Shown here piece by piece: positions 5,134 through 11,207 of a DNA stretch of 16,074 bases (the stretch's first letter is position 1; each line of letters starts with the position of its first letter). Origin of the DNA: an uncultured Acetatifactor sp. (GTDB taxonomy: Bacteria > Bacillota > Clostridia > Lachnospirales > Lachnospiraceae). The notes under the pieces were generated by a model. That model searched no databases. It was given only the letters and a program-made list of their open reading frames with translations, and had not been told where the DNA came from. The position numbers were made by a program, and so were the translations under genes. The stretch is from the NCBI GenBank assembly GCA_910578815.1, contig CAJTSE010000016.1, positions 66,931 to 83,004 of the forward strand, given 5' to 3'.

Positions 5134-6534
5134 TTATCTCAACTTTAAAACCTGCCCTACGTTGATAACATTCACATTTTTAATGTTATTCAGCTTTGCA
5201 AGGGCGGCAACCGTTGTATTATGTTTCCTTGCGATCTCGCTCAACGTATCGCCCCGCTTTACGGTGTATGTTGCCACTCCGGATCCGTTCATAAGGGCAT
5301 TAACCGCCGCCTGCACTTCGGCATAATTATAGCCTTCCGCCTCTAACCGCTGCTTTCTGTCGGCTCCGTTGCCCCATTTACCGGCTTTTACTTCCCGCGC
5401 CACTTCTGCAATGCTCTTTTTCGCCGGTGCTGCCGGTTCCTCCGGTTCCGTTGCCATGCTCTTATAGTCCGGCAATCCGTAACCCCTGATGTACCTGCCG
5501 TTTACCGGCAAATCGCGGTATTCCACCGCATCATTTTTATTTCCCTCGATCACTTTAATAGTGCTGTCGGAAACGCCGCACACCAAACCAACGTGATCCG
5601 GATAGCCGGTATTGTCGCCCCTGCCGGTGTCCTGCCAGTCATAAAAAACCACATCGCCCGCACTCGGTACATAAGCATCGTTTTCCTGCCAACGCCCCGC
5701 CGCCTTGTAGAGATCGATCATTGCGCCGCACCCACATTCACGCAGGATAATCCTTGATAACCCCGCCGCGATGCCTACCGCGCTAACGAATGTCGCGCAC
5801 CACGCATCATTATACTTTACCGCATACCCGCGCGGCAGGGGCTTTACAGAATTGTAAAGGTCAATGATCTTTTTATGCGTTCCGTTGCTCTCCTTGCAGC
5901 CCGTCCACGCTTTCGCGGTATTTACTGCCTTTTCCCTTAACTGTTTTTCCGTCATGGTGTCCTCCTTTTCCTGCATCGCCGCAGCCTTTTCATATACCTT
6001 TTTGCGGCGTGTCAGATATTTATTTGTGTGTTTTATGGTTGCCTCATACATTGCCCGCACATCGCCCGCGCCCTTTAACGCCTCTGCCGCGATCGTTTTC
6101 CATAATGCGGAGGCGGTTCCGTACTGGTTTACGCCGTCCGCGAAATAGATCAGTGCGCCCGCATCGGTCAAGCCGTAACTCTGCCCCTTTCTGATGTAGC
6201 TTTCCACGTCTGCGATCGCCTGCTCGTCCTGCGCTGCTTTCCCCGCTTTGGTTGTTAAAATCGCTTTCAGCTTTGCCGCCTCTGCTGCGGTAACGATACG
6301 CGCCGCCCAATTTGCGCCTCCGGTAATTTCCCCATAAAGCGCGCCGCCTAAAATGCTTTCTGCGTCCGGCTCCGCGCTTATGATCTTTTTCAGCAGGGCG
6401 GCGGCTCTGCCGCCATGCCATTGCAGCCTGCCGACCGAAACCGCCCCATTGTCATTTTTATTTACGCTGCCATAGTTGCCTTCGTTGTCAAAAATGATGC
6501 CCGCCGCCGTTACTGCCAGTTCGTTAATTTTCAT
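5134..6534 (-). CDS. multidomain endolysin (glycosidase-like, CHAP, CW_7, LysM)
   Basis: Protein of 466 aa that cleaves host peptidoglycan at the end of infection. Residues about 1-185 form a lysozyme/glycosidase-like domain with an acidic DNEGNYGSVNKNDNGAVSVG segment (Glu18 a candidate catalytic acid). About 200-355 is a CHAP amidase/peptidase with Cys246 (AWCATF), His314 (PDHVGLV) and Glu330/Asn332. About 374-415 is one CW_7 (Cpl-7) wall-binding repeat, and 421-466 a LysM (YTVKRGDTLSEIARKHN). No signal peptide is seen, so export depends on the holin. The start at 6534 has GAGGGAGG upstream and overlaps the holin gene by 11 nt. A second ribosome site lies inside the gene at the junction between the two catalytic domains. 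Confidence 0.92.
   Translation of the reverse strand: MKINELAVTAAGIIFDNEGNYGSVNKNDNGAVSVGRLQWHGGRAAALLKKIISAEPDAESILGGALYGEITGGANWAARIVTAAEAAKLKAILTTKAGKAAQDEQAIADVESYIRKGQSYGLTDAGALIYFADGVNQYGTASALWKTIAAEALKGAGDVRAMYEATIKHTNKYLTRRKKVYEKAAAMQEKEDTMTEKQLREKAVNTAKAWTGCKESNGTHKKIIDLYNSVKPLPRGYAVKYNDAWCATFVSAVGIAAGLSRIILRECGCGAMIDLYKAAGRWQENDAYVPSAGDVVFYDWQDTGRGDNTGYPDHVGLVCGVSDSTIKVIEGNKNDAVEYRDLPVNGRYIRGYGLPDYKSMATEPEEPAAPAKKSIAEVAREVKAGKWGNGADRKQRLEAEGYNYAEVQAAVNALMNGSGVATYTVKRGDTLSEIARKHNTTVAALAKLNNIKNVNVINVGQVLKLR
5953..5969 (-). promoter_or_regulatory. internal ribosome site and ATG within the endolysin gene
   Basis: On the minus strand AAAAGGAGG (5961-5969) is followed after 5 nt by an in-frame ATG (5953-5955, residue 194). 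It sits in the linker between the glycosidase-like and CHAP domains. Initiation here would give a 273-aa CHAP-CW_7-LysM protein. Internal starts in multidomain endolysins are known, although usually they yield binding-domain fragments. Confidence 0.65.
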
Positions 6535-7081
6535 CTGCTGCGCCTCCCTCTTTTTTCAGATTGCAGCGTTCTTTTAATTCGCAAGTGTCGCAATTCTGAT
6601 TTTTGCAAACCAAATCATTGATCTTGCCCTCGATCTTTTCATCTGCAATCTTTAATGTTTTTATCAACCAAACCGGCACCTCCTCCGGCATGATTACATA
6701 AAGATTTTCTAAAATGCTTGTAAACTCATTCACAAGCATAACAGCGGTAACATACCAACCGATCAGCAGGGCAAATTCCAAATTCAGCCCTGCGCCCGCG
6801 CCCATTTCCTTAATGCCCCACCCGATCAAAAAGGCGGTTCCGATCATCACGAAATACATAACTTTCTTGATGATGCCCTGCAAGCCGGTTTTAGAGTTCC
6901 AATCCCGCAAAAAATACTTTGCCTTGATCCAGCCGGTCAGATAGTCAATCGCAACCGCCGCCATGAATAGGATCAAAATAACCGGTATCTTTCCCAATGC
7001 CGCCGCTACCGCCGTAAAAAATGCCGATACGCTCAAACCTGCCGCGTCCGGTGTCCTTGTTGCTGCAAAAAATTCTTTCAT
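6524..7081 (-). CDS. phage holin (Phage_holin_4 type)
   Basis: Protein of 185 aa with three or four membrane segments (about residues 32-51, 73-92, 100-120, possibly 122-140) and the conserved pattern AIDYLTGWIKAKYF...W.SKTGLQGIIKKV typical of the Phage_holin_4 (TcdE/Cp-1-like) family. It permeabilises the membrane to release the endolysin. The start is ATG at 7081, with AGGAGG 6 nt upstream; an earlier in-frame start at 7168 would run into the RT gene and lacks a ribosome site. The C-terminal tail carries four Cys (159, 164, 167, 173) in a spacing like a metal site, which is unusual. It is coupled to the endolysin by an 11-nt overlap and follows the DGR reverse transcriptase by 34 nt. Confidence 0.9.
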   Translation of the reverse strand: MKEFFAATRTPDAAGLSVSAFFTAVAAALGKIPVILILFMAAVAIDYLTGWIKAKYFLRDWNSKTGLQGIIKKVMYFVMIGTAFLIGWGIKEMGAGAGLNLEFALLIGWYVTAVMLVNEFTSILENLYVIMPEEVPVWLIKTLKIADEKIEGKINDLVCKNQNCDTCELKERCNLKKEGGAADEN

Positions 7082-7115
7082 TGTCTGCCTCCTTTTCTTT
7101 GCAAAAAAATAAAGC

Positions 7116-8228
7116 CTATCGGCTTTCCAGTGCTTTAGCCCGCGCCGCATCGGTGCAATGCAGCACAAAACCGTTTATGATGTTTTCTTTCAGCCCCGCA
7201 TTTGTGCAATGCTTTAGCAAACCGAAATAGCTTTGCATGGTTGCGTTGACTTCCTTTAAAGTCATTTCGCCGCGCTCGTATGCTTTCACAATGTACTTTA
7301 TGCGGGATCTCATTCTTTTAACTGTCGCGGATCTTAGCCTTATTTCGTCTTTGTTTATCACATATCCCACAAAATCAACATTGCAGCTTACCGGTCTTAT
7401 GGCGGTTTTGCTGTTAAGATTTAGCTTCAATTTTTCAAGCAGGAAAGTTTCTATTTTCCCCAATGCCCAATGTGCCTTTTCTTTGCTCTCCACCAAAATA
7501 ACCGTATCATCTGCATACCGGATCAAATACTTTAGGTGTAATTCATGCTTTATATACTGATCCAATTCATTCATATAGATATTTGCAAACATCTGACTTG
7601 TCAGATTACCGATCGGCATACCCTTATCAAATAGCATTTCGCGCGGATCTACCTCGCAAGGATCCACGCCCAACGGCAACCCGAAGGCTCTTTTCTCCGA
7701 ATTTATAATTATACTGAATAGGTTTATTAGTTTCGGATCCTTGATCCGGCGTTTCAAAATCTCTAACAGTATTTCGTGATCCACTCGGTAAAAGAATTTC
7801 GATATGTCAAGTTTCAAGTAATAGTATTGTACCGGCTTTCTGCCTACCTGCCGTAACCAATATTGCAGCCTTGCCGCCGCCTTTTCTCTGCCTCTGTCCT
7901 TGATACAAGCATAACTGTCTTTTATGTAGGTTTTCTCATAAAGTGGATTGAGTACCCTATAAATAGCCCATTGCAGAACGCGATCCCGAAACTGCAACGC
8001 CATAATAAGCCGTTTCTTTGGCACATAAATATAAATAAGTCTGTACCCGCTTACTTTATAACGCCTTTCCTCCAGTTCCTTGTATAAGCTGTTTAAATGG
8101 CTGTCAAGTTCTACGGAAAAGCGCATAATTTCATTGCGTTCACTTTTTCCTTTTCGCGCGTCTAAATAAGCTGCATAAATATTTGTATAGCTTGTAATCT
8201 GTTCATAGGTCACATTAAATTTTTTCAT
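7116..8228 (-). CDS. DGR reverse transcriptase
   Basis: Protein of 370 aa, normal for DGR enzymes. Motif A is YLKLDISKFFYRVDH (Asp141). The GMPIGNLTSQMFANIY segment (207-212 GNLTSQ) has the GxxxSQ form that distinguishes DGR RTs from the SP form of group II intron RTs. The catalytic YADD is at 238-241 and a GY segment (VDFVGYVI) follows. The thumb region after about 295 is basic. It makes error-prone cDNA from the TR RNA, misreading adenines, with Avd as partner. The ATG at 8228 has only a weak AAGG upstream. It lies 167 nt after TR in the transcript. Confidence 0.97.
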   Translation of the reverse strand: MKKFNVTYEQITSYTNIYAAYLDARKGKSERNEIMRFSVELDSHLNSLYKELEERRYKVSGYRLIYIYVPKKRLIMALQFRDRVLQWAIYRVLNPLYEKTYIKDSYACIKDRGREKAAARLQYWLRQVGRKPVQYYYLKLDISKFFYRVDHEILLEILKRRIKDPKLINLFSIIINSEKRAFGLPLGVDPCEVDPREMLFDKGMPIGNLTSQMFANIYMNELDQYIKHELHLKYLIRYADDTVILVESKEKAHWALGKIETFLLEKLKLNLNSKTAIRPVSCNVDFVGYVINKDEIRLRSATVKRMRSRIKYIVKAYERGEMTLKEVNATMQSYFGLLKHCTNAGLKENIINGFVLHCTDAARAKALESR

Positions 8229-8395
8229 ATTTTTATTGCCTTAATACTCCATGCGTTACGCCCTTTGCTTTCGCTACTAACCGTATTCATGGAAATTTTT
8301 GTTTTGCCCGCACCTGCAGGCAGGGAAATATGCCCCTTTTCTTCTCTCTGTACGCTGCGCCGCCCGCGTGTTGCGGCACAATCTGACTATATGAG
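8229..8395 (-). ncRNA. DGR spacer RNA between TR and RT gene
   Basis: A 167-nt non-coding segment. It includes GC-rich pairing elements, such as GCCGC with GCGGC (about 8368-8386) and a CCTGCAGG palindrome (about 8317-8324). In the Bordetella DGR the equivalent downstream spacer folds and is needed for cDNA priming and RT-Avd binding. Length and position match; the fold here is not computed. The Avd-TR-spacer RNA is probably one transcript with the RT. Confidence 0.6.
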
Positions 8396-8512
8396 AAAAG
8401 CGGAAAACAACCCCACATTCACATTGGAGATAGAACGCGGGTTGTTGAAATTGCCGTGAGCCTCTCCTGCGTTACCGCCATTACCATAATTACCGCCACG
8501 AATAAGCAACCG
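8396..8512 (-). repeat. DGR template repeat (TR)
   Basis: 117 bp matching VR at 9023-9139 with no gaps and 15 mismatches. Fourteen of these are at adenines of the coding-sense TR; the one exception is a T at the 5' edge. Read in the VR frame the TR is open and rich in AAY codons (Asn); six Asn codons are changed in VR to Leu, Asp, Ser, Pro, Leu and Asp. The last 29 bp (coding 3' end, 8396-8424) are identical in both copies, the place where the homing-initiation sequence lies. Position between avd and RT is typical. Confidence 0.97.
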
Positions 8513-8538
8513 TTACGGCATATTCCCCATAGTTTGCT

Positions 8539-8946
8539 TTATGAATTTAGCTTTTTAAGCCAACTACCTAAAATTTTACCCATTTCTTCCAACATTTCAC
8601 ACCACTTTCTTTGACTGTCAAGCGGTATCAGAACGGCGGCGGTATTCATTTTTGGATCCACCGCCGTTATTAAAAGCTGCCGCAAATACAGTATTTTGTG
8701 ATCTACCTGCGTCAATGCTGTTTTCTTATGTTCCTTTGTCGCCGCCTCTGTCAGTCCGTCCAAAATGTCGTACATCGCCCCTTCGATCTGCGCTCCGATC
8801 GCGTTTCCAACGCGATACTTGCGCGGGAATTGTTTGTTATACAAACAGTCATTTCCGTATGCGATCATTTCCCGCGCTTTCTTGAAAATCAGCAAATCCA
8901 CTTTCGGATCGGGCGGTTTTGCCGTTGCCCTAAAATTTCTCTGCAT
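8539..8946 (-). CDS. avd: DGR accessory variability determinant (Avd)
   Basis: Protein of 135 aa, helical and basic, with the size and pattern of the Avd/four-helix-bundle (23S rRNA-intervening-sequence-like) family: FKKAREMIAYGNDCLYNKQFPRKYRVGNAIGAQIEGAMYDILDGL, then further amphipathic helices ending GKILGSWLKKL. Avd forms a pentameric barrel that binds nucleic acid and the RT and is required for retrohoming. The ATG at 8946 has GAGAGG about 9 nt upstream. It follows the adhesin gene after a hairpin/terminator and precedes TR by 26 nt. Confidence 0.93.
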   Translation of the reverse strand: MQRNFRATAKPPDPKVDLLIFKKAREMIAYGNDCLYNKQFPRKYRVGNAIGAQIEGAMYDILDGLTEAATKEHKKTALTQVDHKILYLRQLLITAVDPKMNTAAVLIPLDSQRKWCEMLEEMGKILGSWLKKLNS

Positions 8947-8960
8947 CTTTTTAGCCTCTC

Positions 8961-8991
8961 AAAAAAATAGGCGTATGCTGCCGCATACGCC
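8961..8991 (-). terminator. hairpin after VR: DGR target hairpin and/or intrinsic terminator
   Basis: On the minus strand GGCGTATGC pairs with GCATACGCC (9 bp) around the loop GGCA and is followed by TA and seven T residues. It starts 31 nt past VR and 8 nt past the adhesin stop. The stem length and a GRNA-type tetraloop resemble the hairpin/cruciform element described downstream of VR in phage DGRs; the T-tract makes it also a good terminator between adhesin and avd. Confidence 0.8.
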
Positions 8992-8998
8992 ACAAGGA

Positions 8999-10054
8999 TC
9001 AAGCATAGAGCGCAGGATCCACAAAAGCGGAAAACAACCCCACATTCACATCGGAGAAAGAACGCGGGAGGGGGAAAGAGCCGTGAGCCTCCCCCGCGTC
9101 ACCGCCAAGACCATAATTACCGCCACGAAGCAGCAACCGCTCCCCTTTGTTCCTCATGTAAAAATAACCCCTGCCGGTCTTGTCGCTGTTCGGGAAAAAT
9201 GCAAGTGCTTTTAACAGATCCGGAACCGTTACACCGCTTTTTGCTGTCAATGTTCCAAAATCCTTTGCGCCGTATGGATCCTCCGTTGTCTGCTGCATTG
9301 ATACGGTTGTTGACAAACAAAAATTACCGGTGCTGCCGGTTGTGGGCGGCGTTGCTGTATAATCAAATTTCAGTGTGCCTGCCGTCCCTGGTGCAACTAA
9401 TGTACCGTTCGGCATAATCGCCCGCCATGCTGCGCTATTCTCGCTTAAATCGGTATTGTGAATCGCTGCGTTATTGTTCGGCACGATCTGAATTTCCCCA
9501 TTTACCAAACGCGCCACAACCCATTTATGCACGTTTCCGACAATATCATTTACGCCCAACGCCTCCCAGTTCTTGCCTCCGGTGCCGGTCAGTGTCCGGT
9601 ATACGCCTGCGGGGTTCTGCGGACTTAATACCCCCCGCTCATACGCCTTTATATGTGACTTTCCCTGCGATGTATTGCCGCGTGGCTCTAATCCTGCTGC
9701 CGTAATGAGATTATGCAGTACGCCCCATTCTGCCGCTGTCATAAGATGCCAGCCCGCGCCCTTGTTATAGCAAACCTCAACCGCCCGATCAAACGTGATG
9801 CAGTTTGCCGGATCCTGATTAGGCAGGGAATAGGCGCGGTTATTCTTTACTACATTGATATACTTGGAAACATAAATATACGGCACCACTTTATCATTGA
9901 TAATAAAAGCAGGGTGCGGCACATGGGCGGATCCGATCCCTAATTCGTCCAAATACACAAGCGGGATCTTTACCATTACGGAGGGGATCCCCATATCGTC
10001 TAAAATGATCTCGTCATTTGCTGCCGCGCCTCTCAAATCTTCATAACTACTCAT
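8999..10054 (-). CDS. DGR variable protein, lectin-fold tail adhesin
   Basis: Protein of 351 aa. The N-terminal half is probably a phage-attachment region. The rest resembles the formylglycine-generating-enzyme/C-type lectin fold: GWHLMTAAEW (about 101-110), NDIVGNVHKWV (about 169-179), and the terminal RGGNYG...VNVGLFSAF, the usual ending of DGR variable proteins. Variable residues fall at 306-344, in VR. The start is ATG at 10054 with AGGAGG 8 nt upstream; an ATG at 10072 overlaps that ribosome site and is rejected. It overlaps the preceding tail gene by 8 nt, so it is made with the tail. Likely role: receptor-binding tip whose binding face is diversified by the retroelement. Confidence 0.95.
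   Translation of the reverse strand: MSSYEDLRGAAANDEIILDDMGIPSVMVKIPLVYLDELGIGSAHVPHPAFIINDKVVPYIYVSKYINVVKNNRAYSLPNQDPANCITFDRAVEVCYNKGAGWHLMTAAEWGVLHNLITAAGLEPRGNTSQGKSHIKAYERGVLSPQNPAGVYRTLTGTGGKNWEALGVNDIVGNVHKWVVARLVNGEIQIVPNNNAAIHNTDLSENSAAWRAIMPNGTLVAPGTAGTLKFDYTATPPTTGSTGNFCLSTTVSMQQTTEDPYGAKDFGTLTAKSGVTVPDLLKALAFFPNSDKTGRGYFYMRNKGERLLLRGGNYGLGGDAGEAHGSFPLPRSFSDVNVGLFSAFVDPALYA
9023..9139 (-). repeat. DGR variable repeat (VR)
   Basis: The 3' end of the adhesin gene, matched to TR at 8396-8512. Substitutions relative to TR: AAT to CTT, AAC to GAC, AAT to TCT, AAC to CCC, AAC to CTC, AAT to GAT, ATC to TTC, ATT to CTT, and silent GCA to GCG and GGA to GGG. All adenine changes keep the frame and create no stop. 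This copy has therefore been rewritten by homing at least once. Confidence 0.97.
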
Positions 10055-10397
10055 TGATATATACCTCCTCAATACTCCATAATGTTAAGGTGCATTTTGA
10101 AACATCAAAATTTTTCTGTACCTTTTCCGTTGTCTGCTTGCCCTCGCCGTCCGGCTCCCCCGCGATATAGTCATATTCGCGCGGCGGGATCTCGACCTGT
10201 GCAACGTAATTTTCGCCCAAACCAAAAACCAAATTGCCGTCTTTGTCCGCGCAAATGTCCTTTCTTACCACATCATCGGTCTGTAACCGCTGCAACTTCA
10301 TAGCGATCGCATCTCCGATCCATAGCGTGTTACCGTCCATTTCATAGCCGATCTTTTTTCCGGCGTTCTTTTCGATAACCTTGATCGTCTTTTCCAT
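10047..10397 (-). CDS. small tail-tip protein, unknown
   Basis: Protein of 116 aa, acidic, without membrane segment or signal. The N-terminal part (IKVIEKNAGKKIGYEMDGNTLWIGD) and centre look beta-rich; the end contains WSIEEVYINE. I do not recognise a family. AGGAGG lies 9 nt before the ATG at 10397. The ATG overlaps the previous gene by one base, and its own 3' end holds the ribosome site of the adhesin gene. This tight coupling suggests a structural partner, base or chaperone for the variable adhesin. Confidence 0.8.
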   Translation of the reverse strand: MEKTIKVIEKNAGKKIGYEMDGNTLWIGDAIAMKLQRLQTDDVVRKDICADKDGNLVFGLGENYVAQVEIPPREYDYIAGEPDGEGKQTTEKVQKNFDVSKCTLTLWSIEEVYINE

Positions 10398-10909
10398 TAC
10401 ATCATACCTCCTAAAATGAAATATTTTATAGTTACCGGCGTTTTCGGGCAGTCCTCAACCTCGATTTTAAAGCCGTTTAACTGCTTATCCTTGATCCGGA
10501 TCCCCCGCCCCTGCTGCAAATCGTCACAAAACGCAATCACGATATAATCTAACGTGTTGCGGGCTTTATCCATTGCAACCGTTACGCTTTCTTTGTTGAA
10601 TGGATAGCTTTCATTGCTGCTTATTTTGACGGTTCCGGTTTCAAAATAGGTGTTTTCTAATTCCCTTTGGTGCTGCCTCAACTGAATAATTCCCATGTTG
10701 GCAATTATCATAGCCTCGTTGATGCCGCTTTCCATGTGGTTCATGTTCTGCTGATTAAAACTTGTGCCTGCCTCAATCACTTCCCCGAAAACCGGCGTTA
10801 ATGTGTATGTGCCGTCCGGCTGCTTTGTTTCCGGATCAATGTTTTCCGTGATCGTGTATGTGTTGCTCTTTTCAGTGCGGCGGTTTTTCCATAAAATCAG
10901 ATCATACAT
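10397..10909 (-). CDS. phage tail fibre-like structural protein
   Basis: Protein of 170 aa. The N-terminal half (TITENIDPETKQPDGTYTLTP, then GTSFNQQNMNHMESGINEA) resembles the start of Firmicutes phage tail fibre proteins, where a GT.FNA.NMN..E.GI motif is common. The remainder is beta-rich (ETGTVKI, YIVIAF, IKIEVEDCPKTPVTIKYFILG). It probably joins the baseplate to the adhesin. The start at 10909 has AAGGAGG upstream, which begins at the stop of the previous gene. It has no DGR repeat itself. Confidence 0.75.
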   Translation of the reverse strand: MYDLILWKNRRTEKSNTYTITENIDPETKQPDGTYTLTPVFGEVIEAGTSFNQQNMNHMESGINEAMIIANMGIIQLRQHQRELENTYFETGTVKISSNESYPFNKESVTVAMDKARNTLDYIVIAFCDDLQQGRGIRIKDKQLNGFKIEVEDCPKTPVTIKYFILGGMM

Positions 10910-10924
10910 TCCGCTTTGCCCTCC

Positions 10925-11206
10925 TTACTCTTTCCTTATGGTTATTCTGATGCCAATGGTTGCGGTTGCCAGTGTGTCCTTCTTGGTGTTATAATCCTTG
11001 CTTTCCAAAAGTTCGTTATTGACATCGTATAATTTGGCGTTTGTGATCGTTCCGTTGGTTTCATCATCAATATAAATGTAAAATGTGATGCTATCGCCGG
11101 ATCGCGTAACTTTGCCAATGGTTCCTTCTTTTTCCTCGCCGTTAATGGTATATGTCGCCCTTTTTACTATGCTTTCCGCATACTGCAAAAGCCTTTCTTT
11201 TAACAT
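10925..11206 (-). CDS. small phage tail protein, unknown
   Basis: Protein of 93 aa. A short N-terminal helix (MLKERLLQYAESIVKRA) is followed by a predicted beta-sandwich-like segment (ATYTINGEEKEGTIGKVTRSGDSITFYIYIDDE...ATATIGIRITI). I do not recognise a family. Its ribosome site AGGAGG lies in the last codons of the YmfQ-like gene, and the start is two bases past that stop. The position between YmfQ-like and fibre-like genes suggests a tail-tip component. Confidence 0.75.
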   Translation of the reverse strand: MLKERLLQYAESIVKRATYTINGEEKEGTIGKVTRSGDSITFYIYIDDETNGTITNAKLYDVNNELLESKDYNTKKDTLATATIGIRITIRKE

Positions 11207-11207
11207 T

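Larger units (their letters stand above)
7116..10054 (-). other. complete diversity-generating retroelement (DGR)
   Basis: In transcription order: variable adhesin with VR at its 3' end, hairpin, Avd, TR, spacer, reverse transcriptase. The order matches the Bordetella phage BPP-1 type (variable protein, avd, TR, RT). All parts needed for mutagenic retrohoming are present and open, so the element is predicted to be functional. It sits between the tail-tip and lysis genes, on the same strand as both. Confidence 0.97.

Noticed and set aside
6044..6421. 125-aa minus-strand frame inside the endolysin gene
   Set aside because: Very Arg/Gly-rich, without ribosome site, and fully within the conserved glycosidase-like domain in another frame.
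8765..9214. 149-aa plus-strand frame over avd and VR
   Set aside because: It is antisense to avd and the adhesin gene and has no domain or start signal; the minus-strand genes explain the sequence.
10055..10072. Earlier ATG for the adhesin adding six residues
   Set aside because: Those codons consist of the AGGAGG ribosome site itself, so translation must start at 10054.
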